Assembly (NCBI GenBank): GCA_003449495.1
Contig: DMHJ01000083.1
Span: 1 to 9,020 of the forward strand
Origin: Clostridiales bacterium UBA8153
GTDB taxonomy: Bacteria; Bacillota; Sulfobacillia; UBA8153
DNA length: 9,020 nt
Direction: 5' to 3'
Shown: piece by piece, positions 1 through 6,256 of the stretch
How positions within the stretch are numbered: position 1 is the first letter of the stretch
Layout of the letters: the number at the start of each line of letters is the position of its first letter
Notes under the pieces: model-generated
The model's database searches: none
Told to the model about the DNA's origin: nothing
Seen by the model: the letters and a program-made list of their open reading frames with translations, nothing else
Translations under genes and position numbers: made by a program

Positions 1-1
1 G

Positions 2-1435
2 AGAATTCGCGATCATCTGGAGGCGCCCGCCGGCGCCGTGCTGGCGGTGGCCCGGGAGCAGGCCGCCGGGTTGCAGGCCTTGGACGATGAGTACCTGTCC
101 CAGCGGAGCCAGGATGTGCTGGACGTCTTCTCCCGGCTGGCGCGCGCCGCCGGCGGGGGACCGGCGGGAACCGGAGAGTTTCCGCCCGGGCCGGGCTCCG
201 TGGTGGTGGCCGCCGACCTCACTCCCTCGGAGACGGCCGGGATGCGGCTGGATTACGTCTCCGCCGTGGTGCTGGCGGGGGCAGGAAGGACCTCCCATAC
301 CGCCATCCTCGCGCGCTCCCTGGGCATTCCCGCCGTGGTGGCTCTGGGCGATGTGACCGCCATCGCCGAGGGCGTTACCTTGAGCGTGGACGGCTCCCGG
401 GGGACGGTCGTTGTCAATCCCGGCGCCGAGGATACCGCGGCCGGCCCTACCCTCCAGCGGGACCGGACCGTGCCCGGCTCCGGCCCGGCAGTCACCACCG
501 ACGGGTGTAGCGTGGCGCTGTGGGCCAACATCAGTGGTCCCGGGGAAGTGGCCGCGGCGCTGCGCTGGGGAGCCGAGGGCGTGGGGCTTTTTCGCACCGA
601 GTTTCTCTTTGCCGGGCGTACCCAGGCGCCCTCAGAGGAGGAGCAGTTTTCCGCCTACCGGGCCGTACTGCTGGGCATGGGCGGGTGTCCCGTCATCATC
701 CGTACGCTGGACGTGGGCGGAGACAAGGACCTGCCTTACTTGGACCTGGGCCAGGAGGCCAACCCCTTCCTTGGCCGGCGGGCCGTCCGGCTCTGCCTGG
801 ACCGGCCGGCGCTCTTCCAGACCCAGCTGCGGGCGCTTGTACGCTCCGCTCCTTACGGCGATTTACGCGTGATGTTCCCCATGATCTCATCTGTGGAAGA
901 ACTCCTGGCTTGCCGGGAGGCCGTCCAGGAGGCCCAACGTCAACTGGCGCGTCTAGGAGTGGCCGTAGAGCAGGTGCCGCTGGGCATCATGGTAGAGACT
1001 CCGGCTGCCGCCGTGATGGCGGGCGAGCTGGCGCGGCACTGCGATTTCTTCAGCCTAGGGACCAACGACCTCACCCAGTATACCTTGGCCGTGGACCGGG
1101 GCAACCCGCGGGTGAGCGCGCTGTACGATCCGTTCCACCCGGCCGTGCTGCGGCTGATGGCCCGCACCATTGAACATGGGCACCAGGCCGGCCTCGACGT
1201 AAGTGTGTGCGGGGAGCTGGCGGGGGAGACCTTGGCCGTACCCCTCCTGGTAGGCCTGGGCATTGACGAGCTCAGCATGGCGCCGTCGAGCATCCCGGCG
1301 GTGAGGAGCCTCATCCAGTCGCTAGCCATGGCCGAGGCCAGGGAGCTGGCGTGCCGGGCGCTCGGTCTGGGCCGGGCCGAGGAGATCCGGGCCATGGCGG
1401 CGTCCCGTTTCCCGGTAGCCGCGACTCCCGGCTAA
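2..1435 (+). CDS. ptsI: PTS Enzyme I (phosphoenolpyruvate-protein phosphotransferase), 5' end outside window
   Basis: Enzyme I takes phosphate from phosphoenolpyruvate onto a histidine and passes it to HPr in the cytoplasm, energising sugar uptake. The frame is open from base 2, so the start lies upstream; about 477 residues remain of a family that is usually ~570, so roughly the first 95 are missing. Seen in order: the end of the HPr-binding region; the swivelling phosphohistidine site RTSHTAI (His codon 296-298); the PEP-binding barrel with GLFRTEFLF, RTLDVGGDKDLPYL and MFPMISS; Mg-binding VETPAA and GTNDLTQYTLAVDR; and the catalytic cysteine in VCGELAG (Cys codon 1208-1210). All catalytic positions I can check are intact and the C-terminus looks complete. 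No ptsH or sugar-specific EII gene follows; ptsH, if linked, would be upstream. Function call is firm. Confidence 0.96.
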   Translation, partial: RIRDHLEAPAGAVLAVAREQAAGLQALDDEYLSQRSQDVLDVFSRLARAAGGGPAGTGEFPPGPGSVVVAADLTPSETAGMRLDYVSAVVLAGAGRTSHTAILARSLGIPAVVALGDVTAIAEGVTLSVDGSRGTVVVNPGAEDTAAGPTLQRDRTVPGSGPAVTTDGCSVALWANISGPGEVAAALRWGAEGVGLFRTEFLFAGRTQAPSEEEQFSAYRAVLLGMGGCPVIIRTLDVGGDKDLPYLDLGQEANPFLGRRAVRLCLDRPALFQTQLRALVRSAPYGDLRVMFPMISSVEELLACREAVQEAQRQLARLGVAVEQVPLGIMVETPAAAVMAGELARHCDFFSLGTNDLTQYTLAVDRGNPRVSALYDPFHPAVLRLMARTIEHGHQAGLDVSVCGELAGETLAVPLLVGLGIDELSMAPSSIPAVRSLIQSLAMAEARELACRALGLGRAEEIRAMAASRFPVAATPG

Positions 1436-1438
1436 GTG

Positions 1439-1491
1439 CCGTCCCACCTGGGCGCCGGGGCGGCATCCCGGATGGGTAACCCGGCGGACGG
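1439..1491 (+). terminator. GC-rich stem-loop just after ptsI
   Basis: An outer stem CCGTCC/GGACGG (1439-1444 with 1486-1491) and an inner stem GCCGGG/CCCGGC (1454-1459 with 1480-1485) stack with a 9-nt bulge on the 5' side. The apical part can form a small CATC/GATG hairpin (1464-1467 with 1471-1474). It begins 3 nt after the ptsI stop. No T-run follows, so it is not a textbook intrinsic terminator; it may slow polymerase, protect the 3' end of the mRNA, or belong to the leader of the next gene. The pairing is seen directly; the role is inferred. Confidence 0.35.
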
Positions 1492-1686
1492 GAACAACGC
1501 CCCCGGCCATGAGCCCTCTCCAGCAGGTATGGCGGCACGGGTATCCAACTTCCCCATCTGTGTGCGAGGGTAGAGCGCGACGGACAGCGTAGCAGCTACA
1601 CGTTACCGGGTACGAAGCCCAGCCTGACGGCAGGCCGGGCCGCCCGGCGTTGAGGCGGGCGAGAAGGCGATTCGCATGGGAGGAGA
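1492..1686 (+). promoter_or_regulatory. Structured leader of the ECF S-component gene
   Basis: This gap holds no supportable gene. It contains a small GTAG/CTAC hairpin near 1590-1600 and a clean hairpin GCCTG-ACGG-CAGGC at 1622-1635, followed by GC-rich sequence and the Shine-Dalgarno GGAGG at 1679-1683. I could not read a convincing -35/-10 pair. I compared it from memory with TPP, cobalamin, THF, c-di-GMP, fluoride and guanidine riboswitch consensus patterns and found no full match. The ACGG tetraloop is shared with guanidine-II (mini-ykkC) hairpins, but the partner hairpin is not convincing. S-component genes are often riboswitch-controlled, so the leader deserves a covariance-model search. 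Confidence 0.3.
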
Positions 1687-2250
1687 ATGATGGTGTCCAA
1701 GACGCAGCGTCTCACCGGGCTCGCGGTGTTCATCGCCCTGGGTGTGCTGTTGCCCATGGTGTTCCATATGGTGGGAGGGCCGGGTCTGGGCCGGGTCTTC
1801 CTGCCCATGCACCTTCCGGTGCTGTTGGCAGGCTTCTTTCTGGGCGGCGGCCCCGGCATGGTGGCGGGCGCGGTTACCCCACTGCTCAGCTCGGTGCTCA
1901 CCGGCATGCCTCCCCTGATGCCGCCGGTGGCCCAGATGATGGTGTGGGAGCTGGCCATCTACGGGCTGCTGGCAGGCATCAGCTACCGGCGGCTGTCGCT
2001 GGGCGTCTATCCGTCATTGCTCACGGCACTGGTAGGCGGGCGCCTGGTCTACGGTCTCATGGGCTGGTTGGTGCTGCCGGTGTTCGGACTGACCCGCATC
2101 AGGCCGCTGTTTCCCATCACCGCCGGCGTGGTGACCGGTGCACCGGGCATCGTCATCCAGCTGTTGCTAGTGCCCGCCGTGGTGTACCTGGTGGAGCGCA
2201 ATCTCAGGGTGGCACCGCGGAAACGGTCACCGTCCCGGTTGGGGAGCTGA
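1687..2250 (+). CDS. ECF-transporter substrate-binding S component, substrate unknown
   Basis: Small integral membrane protein (187 aa) of the ECF_trnsprt type. S components bind a vitamin or other micronutrient and dock onto a shared energising module (EcfT plus two ATPases) in the cytoplasmic membrane. About six hydrophobic segments are visible, near residues 10-27, 35-50, 55-70, 80-98, 105-130 and 140-168. Family-like blocks include FLPMHLPVLLAGFFLG, the P-L-L-S-S-x-L-T-G-M-P-P loop and WELAIYGLLAG. The C-terminus is short and basic (KRSPSR). No ATPase or EcfT gene lies beside it, so it would have to use a module encoded elsewhere (group II arrangement). Two ATGs sit in tandem: GGAGG at 1679-1683 is 3 nt from the ATG at 1687 and 6 nt from the ATG at 1690, so translation may begin at 1690. 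Substrate cannot be assigned from sequence. Confidence 0.82.
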   Translation: MMVSKTQRLTGLAVFIALGVLLPMVFHMVGGPGLGRVFLPMHLPVLLAGFFLGGGPGMVAGAVTPLLSSVLTGMPPLMPPVAQMMVWELAIYGLLAGISYRRLSLGVYPSLLTALVGGRLVYGLMGWLVLPVFGLTRIRPLFPITAGVVTGAPGIVIQLLLVPAVVYLVERNLRVAPRKRSPSRLGS

Positions 2251-3087
2251 CTACCGGTGGTCCGTGTCCGTCGTGCCGGCGGGACCGCGGCGCCCCCACC
2301 CGTTCGCCGTGCGGCGGGGCAGGATGAAACGAACGCGCTGAGCCGAGAGGGATACCAGCAGCCGCCGGGTACGGAAGGTCTCGCCGTCGATATGGGCCGG
2401 GACCTCATGATCTGACTCGAGCAGGAAACGCTCTCCACGCACGGTCACCGCCCCGTCCCACCCGGGCACCTTGCCCGAGAGCAGCTTCACCGCCGCCTGC
2501 AGCGGGTGTCCGGAGATTACCGTAAGGTAGGGGCCCGGGCCCCTCTCGCCGGTGAGGGGCAATCCCAACCCGATCCGGCCCCACAGGGAGACTTCGGCGG
2601 TCAACACCTCCGGGTAGAGCTGCCCGTTAATGTGGAGCCGGCAGTTGGTCGGGGTCTGCAGGGTCTTGAGCGCACCCGCCGCATAGGAAGGGGTCCCCAG
2701 CCGGGAGTAGGGTTTGGCATGCTCGATGAGTTCGCTGCCTTTGCCCATACCCGCCCCGAATACGACCAACCGGCCGTCGGCCTCCAGCAGTGGCAGGTCC
2801 CGCTCCTCTAGCCGGCCCAGCTGCCGGGGGCTGAAGGCAAACAGGGAGAGGCGAAAAATGCGGGCAAAGGCGTTGCCCCTACCCAGGGGCAGCACCACCA
2901 ACCGGGTGTGGCCGAGGTCGATGTGGTTCACGGCGTAATTGATGGTGCCGTCCCCTCCCGCGGCGATGAGTAGCGGCGTCCTCGGGATGGGCCAGCCTAC
3001 CTTTACCCAGCGCACCTCGTGCCGGTGCAGGAGGGCACCGGCAAAAAGCTTGGCCCGGGCGTGGGCATATAGTACCGTGAGTTTCAC
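2251..3087 (-). CDS. Diacylglycerol kinase-fold (DAGK/LCB5, YegS/BmrU-like) lipid kinase family protein
   Basis: 278 aa. The family phosphorylates diacylglycerol, sphingoid bases or related lipids using ATP at the inner face of the membrane. Seen: the nucleotide-binding GGDGT at residues 44-48, the following LPLGRGNAFAR loop (66-76), and the C-terminal VPAHIDGE, matching the family's DGE motif. The N-terminus is short: GGDGT usually sits near residue 60-70, and the usual first-strand NPxSG/NPxAG motif is not recognisable here (the protein starts MKLTVLYAHAR). GTG start at 3087-3085 with AGGAG 7 nt upstream (AGGAGT, complement of 3095-3100), so the short N-terminus does not look like a wrong start. 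The C-terminal ~18 residues are basic and glycine-rich. It abuts the S-component gene tail to tail with no gap. The fold assignment is good; the substrate is unknown. Confidence 0.8.
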   Translation of the reverse strand: MKLTVLYAHARAKLFAGALLHRHEVRWVKVGWPIPRTPLLIAAGGDGTINYAVNHIDLGHTRLVVLPLGRGNAFARIFRLSLFAFSPRQLGRLEERDLPLLEADGRLVVFGAGMGKGSELIEHAKPYSRLGTPSYAAGALKTLQTPTNCRLHINGQLYPEVLTAEVSLWGRIGLGLPLTGERGPGPYLTVISGHPLQAAVKLLSGKVPGWDGAVTVRGERFLLESDHEVPAHIDGETFRTRRLLVSLSAQRVRFILPRRTANGWGRRGPAGTTDTDHR

Positions 3088-3138
3088 TGGACAGACTCCT
3101 CGCGATCCAAGCTGGGTCGCCCAGATCCGCCATGAGTG

Positions 3139-3187
3139 GTCCCATAGCTTTCCTTATCCCGCTTCCCAAATCCTGCCGGTCCCATAC
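3139..3187 (-). repeat. Pair of 9-bp direct repeats in the divergent control region
   Basis: GGTCCCATA occurs at 3139-3147 and again at 3179-3187 (TATGGGACC on the minus strand), 40 bp start to start, close to four helical turns. The proximal copy overlaps the candidate -10 of the DAGK-fold gene. Two sites on the same DNA face would suit a regulator, but two 9-mers in one intergenic gap is modest evidence. Confidence 0.3.
3141..3169 (-). promoter_or_regulatory. Possible promoter for the DAGK-fold gene
   Basis: On the minus strand TTGGGA (complement of 3164-3169) and TATGGG (complement of 3141-3146) are separated by exactly 17 nt and would start a transcript about 45-50 nt upstream of the GTG. 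Both hexamers are poor matches to TTGACA/TATAAT, so this is tentative. The -10 overlaps one copy of a 9-bp direct repeat described separately. Confidence 0.25.
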
Positions 3188-3279
3188 ATTCACAGGTACA
3201 CCCAGGGGCGAGGCGGCGGCCCGGGGTAGGGGCATCGCGGTACCGGGGGGCTTAGGCCATAGCCGGGTCCGGGCACCGC

Positions 3280-3308
3280 TTGTGTTGCTGCCTAACCGGC
3301 GGTATATT
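3280..3308 (+). promoter_or_regulatory. SigmaA-type promoter of the serine hydrolase gene
   Basis: TTGTGT at 3280-3285 (three of six to TTGACA) and TATATT at 3303-3308 (five of six to TATAAT) are separated by 17 nt. The start of transcription would fall near 3315, giving a ~40 nt leader ending in the Shine-Dalgarno. The local sequence is A+T-richer than its surroundings, as expected for a promoter. Confidence 0.6.
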
Positions 3309-3315
3309 TAGGTTA
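3291..3315 (+). promoter_or_regulatory. Inverted repeat over the -10 element, possible operator
   Basis: CCTAA (3291-3295) pairs with TTAGG (3308-3312), and the overlapping TAACC (3293-3297) pairs with GGTTA (3311-3315). Together they bracket the TATATT -10 box. The arms are short and offset, so only one register can be used at a time. Position over the -10 would fit a repressor site; no adjacent regulator gene is present to support it. Confidence 0.3.
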
Positions 3316-3343
3316 CGGAACTTTTTGCCCACCAAGAGAGATG

Positions 3344-3350
3344 AGGAGGT
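3344..3350 (+). promoter_or_regulatory. Near-perfect Shine-Dalgarno site
   Basis: AGGAGGT, 6 nt before the ATG at 3357, fixes the start of the serine hydrolase. It is the strongest ribosome-binding site in the window and rules out the alternative ATG at 3341, which overlaps it in another frame. Confidence 0.85.
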
Positions 3351-3356
3351 CTGTCC

Positions 3357-4694
3357 ATGAAGAACCGGGACTGGCAGGCGTTTGCAGATTATGCGCTGGG
3401 AGTAATGACGGAGAACCACATTGCCGGCGCGGCGGTGGCCGTCTCCCGGCACGGGAAGATCGATTATGCCCAGGGGTTCGGACTGCGCGACATCGCCTCC
3501 GGGTTAGAGGTTACGCCCGAGACGGTGTTCGGCATCGCGTCGGTGAGCAAGTCCTTCACCGCCATGGGCATCACCCAGCTGGCCGACCGGGGGCTGCTGG
3601 CCATCGATGACCCGGTGGTAAAGTGCCTCCCGGAGTTTAGGCTGGTGGGCGCCGGTGACATGGAGGCCATCAAGATCCGGCATCTTCTGTCCCACACCAC
3701 CGGGGTGCCCCCGATGCGGCGGCGGCAGGACATCAATAGCTTTGATGACCACGTGCGCTTTCTGGCCACCGAGGAGTATGAGCTGCTCGGCCTCCCGTCC
3801 GAGTATTTCAGTTACTGCAACGATGCGTTTCTCTTGAACGGCCTCATCATCCAGCGCCTCACCGGACAACTCTACCGCCGGTACATGACCCGGTACCTGC
3901 TGGATGCCATGGACATGCACCGGTCCACCTACAGCCTGGAGGAAGTGGGCAAGCTGGATCAGGTGTCGACCCCCTACAACTACAACCGGAAGACCGGCCA
4001 GCTGGAGGCACAACCCTGGCCCGTACTGGGCACTTATGAGGTGGGAGGGGGCATCCGCTCCAATGTGCTGGACCTCCTGAAGTACGGGGAGGTCTACCTG
4101 CGGGGCGGGCTTACTTGCAACGGCACCCGCATCGTCTCCGAGGCGGGAATCCGGCGCATGTACCAGCCGGTGTACCAGACCGGGCGCCGGACCCACTATG
4201 CCCTGGGACTGCACGTGACGCCGGACTACGCCGGGCAGGGCTTAACCTTGGTGGAGCATGGCGGCGGGCAGCCCGGCGTATCCTCCAACTTCGGGTTCAT
4301 CCCCGAAGCGGGCGTGGCCGTAGCGGTGCTCACCAACGTGCAGGGGGTCCCGGCCGGAGCCATCTGGCTGGCAGCGGCCAACACCGCCCTGGGCCTGGCC
4401 TTGAGCCAGAAGCGGAATGTGGAGGTGGCCTGGGATGCCCCCCGCGAGCATCTGGCCAAGTTTCCGGGGGTGTTCCGCAGTGCCGAAGGCGGCAGGATCC
4501 AAGTGGAGCTGGTGGATTCCGGCCTGGTGGTCAAGCTGGAGGAGCTGGAGTTCCCGCTGGTACCCAGCGATGAGCGCACGTTCTTCTTCGAAGCCCAGGG
4601 CCAGCAACAGGTGGTGAAATTCTACTTCGATCAGGGCGGGAAGCCATGGGCAGCTTTGGCCCATTCCCGCATGTTGCGAAAGGCTGCCGGCTGA
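3357..4694 (+). CDS. Beta-lactamase-fold serine hydrolase (peptidase S12 / CubicO group) with C-terminal beta domain
   Basis: 445 aa. Members include penicillin-binding-protein-like peptidases, esterases and amidases acting through an acyl-enzyme. Catalytic signatures are all present: S-V-S-K at 62-65 (nucleophile Ser62, Lys65), Y-C-N at 153-155 (the YxN motif), and H-G-G-G at 301-304 in place of the KTG box. Residues 1 to ~350 form the catalytic domain. About 360-445 looks like the extra beta-rich lipocalin-like domain (DUF3471 type) seen in some S12 enzymes such as archaeal Pab87. No signal peptide or membrane anchor is visible (starts MKNRDWQAFADYA), so the product is probably cytoplasmic, which argues against a cell-wall or antibiotic-resistance role. 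Start is secure: AGGAGGT at 3344-3350 lies 6 nt before the ATG. It has its own promoter and stands alone. Substrate unknown. Confidence 0.9.
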   Translation: MKNRDWQAFADYALGVMTENHIAGAAVAVSRHGKIDYAQGFGLRDIASGLEVTPETVFGIASVSKSFTAMGITQLADRGLLAIDDPVVKCLPEFRLVGAGDMEAIKIRHLLSHTTGVPPMRRRQDINSFDDHVRFLATEEYELLGLPSEYFSYCNDAFLLNGLIIQRLTGQLYRRYMTRYLLDAMDMHRSTYSLEEVGKLDQVSTPYNYNRKTGQLEAQPWPVLGTYEVGGGIRSNVLDLLKYGEVYLRGGLTCNGTRIVSEAGIRRMYQPVYQTGRRTHYALGLHVTPDYAGQGLTLVEHGGGQPGVSSNFGFIPEAGVAVAVLTNVQGVPAGAIWLAAANTALGLALSQKRNVEVAWDAPREHLAKFPGVFRSAEGGRIQVELVDSGLVVKLEELEFPLVPSDERTFFFEAQGQQQVVKFYFDQGGKPWAALAHSRMLRKAAG

Positions 4695-4800
4695 AGGAGC
4701 TTCTGCCGGTGCTCCCCGGCGCGGCAGGCCCTTACCGGGGATAGGCCGGGCTCCCCAAGCGGTACCTGCGGAGACGAGGGAGAACGCCAGATACGCATGA

Positions 4801-4844
4801 CCGGCAGCGGTGCCTGGTGCCGGCGGGGAGGGCCTTCCCTCCTC
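4801..4844. terminator. Two tandem hairpins in the convergent gap
   Basis: CCGGCA/TGCCGG pair at 4801-4806 and 4818-4823. GGAGGG-CCTT-CCCTCC (4827-4842) forms a 6-bp stem with a 4-nt loop, extendable by a G-T and a G-C pair to 4825/4844. The second hairpin overlaps the stop codon (4843-4845) of the minus-strand gene. The stretch lies between convergent genes, where a shared terminator is expected, but neither strand has a following T-run. The rest of 4695-4800 also shows CCCCGG/CCGGGG arms near 4715-4740. Confidence 0.4.
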
Positions 4845-5748
4845 AAGTGAGCTTCTGCACTCGAGGCCGGAGCCCGGCCCGGTCAAACAGCTCCAGGTAA
4901 TCCTGGGGCGCAAGCTCGGCCGGCCGCTTGCCCGACAGTGCCACCAGGGCGGCTTCCAGGACGTTGGTGGCGAAGGACCGGCCGTCCACTTCCGGGCTGG
5001 TGGTAACCAGGTACCGCACCTCCAGCTGGCGCAGTAGCTCCACGTCTTCGGATGTAACGGTGTTGGTAACGATGGTCTTGCCCGGCAGGTGTGACGGCAG
5101 ATAGCGATGGATCATGTGATAGTCACCGGCGATGAGGTCGGCGCGAGCGTATTCCCGGGCGAAGCGGGGTTTCGGCTCCTTGTGCTGGGCTTCACCCACC
5201 GGGACCAGCCACCCGATGGGGGCCTTGGCCACCAGCGGGGCCACGAGGTCCACGATGAGGTCGAGGGTGTTAAGGGAGCGGATGGGGAACGGTAGGCCCA
5301 GAATGAACATGAGGTCGCCGAACACCGTCTCCGCTCCCGCTTCCACCAGGGCCTCGGCCATGGGATGGCGGGCGGCGGCCGAGCAGACCAGCGCCCGGCG
5401 TCCCCGTACCGGGATCCCGTAGACCGGCTCCAGGTCTGCCACGACCTTACGTTCCAGGCTGGCCTTTACCCCGCTGCCGTCCACCATGGGGGTGGTTCCC
5501 GCCGCTTTCAGCAGGCGGCCCGCATCCCGCAGGTGATACTTGCGGCGGGACGAAGACACGGCAAAGTCGATTCCGCCCAGGCCGAAGGCATCGACTTTGC
5601 CGTCCAACTCCCTCAGCAGGGCTTCGGCCCGCCCCATATCTCCGTCCACCCCGCGCCGCTCAACCACGATCTTTTGGCCGAGCAGCTCCATTTCCACGCG
5701 CTTATCCCGGTGGGAAGAACCCAGGCTCACGCTTACGACATGCTTCAC
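4843..5748 (-). CDS. Conserved protein of the 'quinate 5-dehydrogenase' type; function unproven
   Basis: 301 aa from the chosen start. From memory it resembles a conserved clostridial family labelled quinate/shikimate 5-dehydrogenase, which opens K-x-V-V-S-V-S-L-G-S-S and ends near EDYLELFDRAG. Seen: VVSVSLGSSHRD (4-15), VDAFGLGGID (52-61), MVDGSG (88-93), a hydrophobic block resembling a Rossmann strand-turn-helix (ALVCSAAARHPMAEALVEAG), then GDLMFILGL, VTNTVTSEDVELLR and LVTTSPEVDGRSFATNVLEA. The classic GxGGxx nucleotide-binding motif of shikimate dehydrogenases is not apparent, so the label is uncertain. I chose the GTG at 5748-5746 because the family begins there and GGGGGTGG lies 5-8 nt upstream. 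An in-frame ATG at 5787 adds 13 residues but has no well-spaced Shine-Dalgarno. The frame stays open to 6105, but that extension is Pro/Gly/Arg-rich and looks untranslated. No aromatic-pathway gene lies nearby. Confidence 0.75.
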   Translation of the reverse strand: MKHVVSVSLGSSHRDKRVEMELLGQKIVVERRGVDGDMGRAEALLRELDGKVDAFGLGGIDFAVSSSRRKYHLRDAGRLLKAAGTTPMVDGSGVKASLERKVVADLEPVYGIPVRGRRALVCSAAARHPMAEALVEAGAETVFGDLMFILGLPFPIRSLNTLDLIVDLVAPLVAKAPIGWLVPVGEAQHKEPKPRFAREYARADLIAGDYHMIHRYLPSHLPGKTIVTNTVTSEDVELLRQLEVRYLVTTSPEVDGRSFATNVLEAALVALSGKRPAELAPQDYLELFDRAGLRPRVQKLT

Positions 5749-5942
5749 CTTCGCCACCCCCAGAGTCCTCGTGTACCGCTGCTTCATTCTTGGCGGCAAC
5801 ATGCCCTTCCTGCCGGGAACCGTCGGCCTGCTACCCACCGGCGGAAGCGCGGATCCCGGCTGCCCGGGTCGCCGGGACAGAGGGAGCAGGCCGTAAGAGA
5901 ACCTGGGAGGTGAGAAGCCTGGTCTTAGCCCGCCGGCGGGGG

Positions 5943-5956
5943 CCGGCCCGGGCCGG
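5943..5956. repeat. Perfect 14-bp palindrome
   Basis: CCGGCCCGGGCCGG is its own reverse complement and is followed by TA. A longer version with the same flanks occurs at 6984-7003, in the next intergenic region. It lies ~190 bp upstream of the GTG of the quinate-dehydrogenase-like gene. Confidence 0.5.
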
Positions 5957-6011
5957 TACGGCAGGAGTGGAGCGCCTAATCGCCGTTGGCCTGGGGTCAC
6001 CTGGGCGGGGA

Positions 6012-6027
6012 CAGCCCCGGCGGGCTG
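6012..6027. repeat. 6-bp stem, 4-nt loop hairpin
   Basis: CAGCCC (6012-6017), loop CGGC, GGGCTG (6022-6027). A tight GC-rich hairpin inside the long noncoding stretch. No T-run on either side. Confidence 0.35.
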
Positions 6028-6231
6028 CCGGGTAATTCTGGAGTCGCCGGGAAGGGGACCTGGTGGGCCCGACCTGTCTAACCCACAGCACCGTGTAGCG
6101 GACACTGCCGGCTGGTGACCTAGGCCCGAGCCGGAATGCCGCGCACCGCTCCGGCGCCGCCGCTGTCCACGGACGGAGGCTTGCCGCAGTAGCCGTCACG
6201 GCACCCGGCGCCGGGAGGTGGGCCCTCGCTG

Positions 6232-6256
6232 CCGGGGCCGCTAGCACCGGCCCCGG
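6232..6256. repeat. 8-bp inverted repeat with 9-nt loop
   Basis: CCGGGGCC (6232-6239) and GGCCCCGG (6249-6256) are exact reverse complements. On the minus strand it lies ~105 nt past the stop of the XRE-cupin gene. It could form a stable RNA hairpin, but no U-tract follows. A separate 12-bp palindrome CCCGGCGCCGGG is nearby at 6204-6215. Confidence 0.4.

Noticed and set aside
1608..1635. Guanidine-II (mini-ykkC) riboswitch
   Set aside because: Only one of the two required ACGR hairpins is clean; the other needs a bulge, and the gene controlled is not a known guanidine gene. Kept as a weak observation, not as a feature call.
1650..2327. 225-codon plus-strand frame overlapping the S-component gene
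   Set aside because: Low-complexity Arg/Gly/Ala sequence in the wrong frame; the overlapping frame at 1687 encodes a clear six-helix membrane protein with a Shine-Dalgarno.
3504..4214. 236-codon antisense frame inside the serine hydrolase gene
   Set aside because: Complementary shadow of a well-supported gene, with no family-like motif and no ribosome-binding site.
3357..4694. Beta-lactamase resistance gene
   Set aside because: The HGGG box in place of KTG, the extra C-terminal domain and the lack of a signal peptide point to a general S12 hydrolase, not a secreted class C beta-lactamase.
3241..4748. Similar sequence TACCGGGG..TAGGCC on both sides of the serine hydrolase gene (3241-3257 and 4733-4746), as possible flanks of a mobile insertion
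   Set aside because: The match is imperfect (three extra bases in one copy and one mismatch), short and GC-rich, and the gene between has no transposition or integration signature and similar composition to its neighbours.
5749..6105. In-frame 5' extension of the quinate-dehydrogenase-like gene to an ATG at 6105
   Set aside because: The extension is Pro/Gly/Arg-rich with no family similarity and no Shine-Dalgarno at 6105. Open frames of this length occur by chance at this G+C. The family-like sequence begins at 5748.
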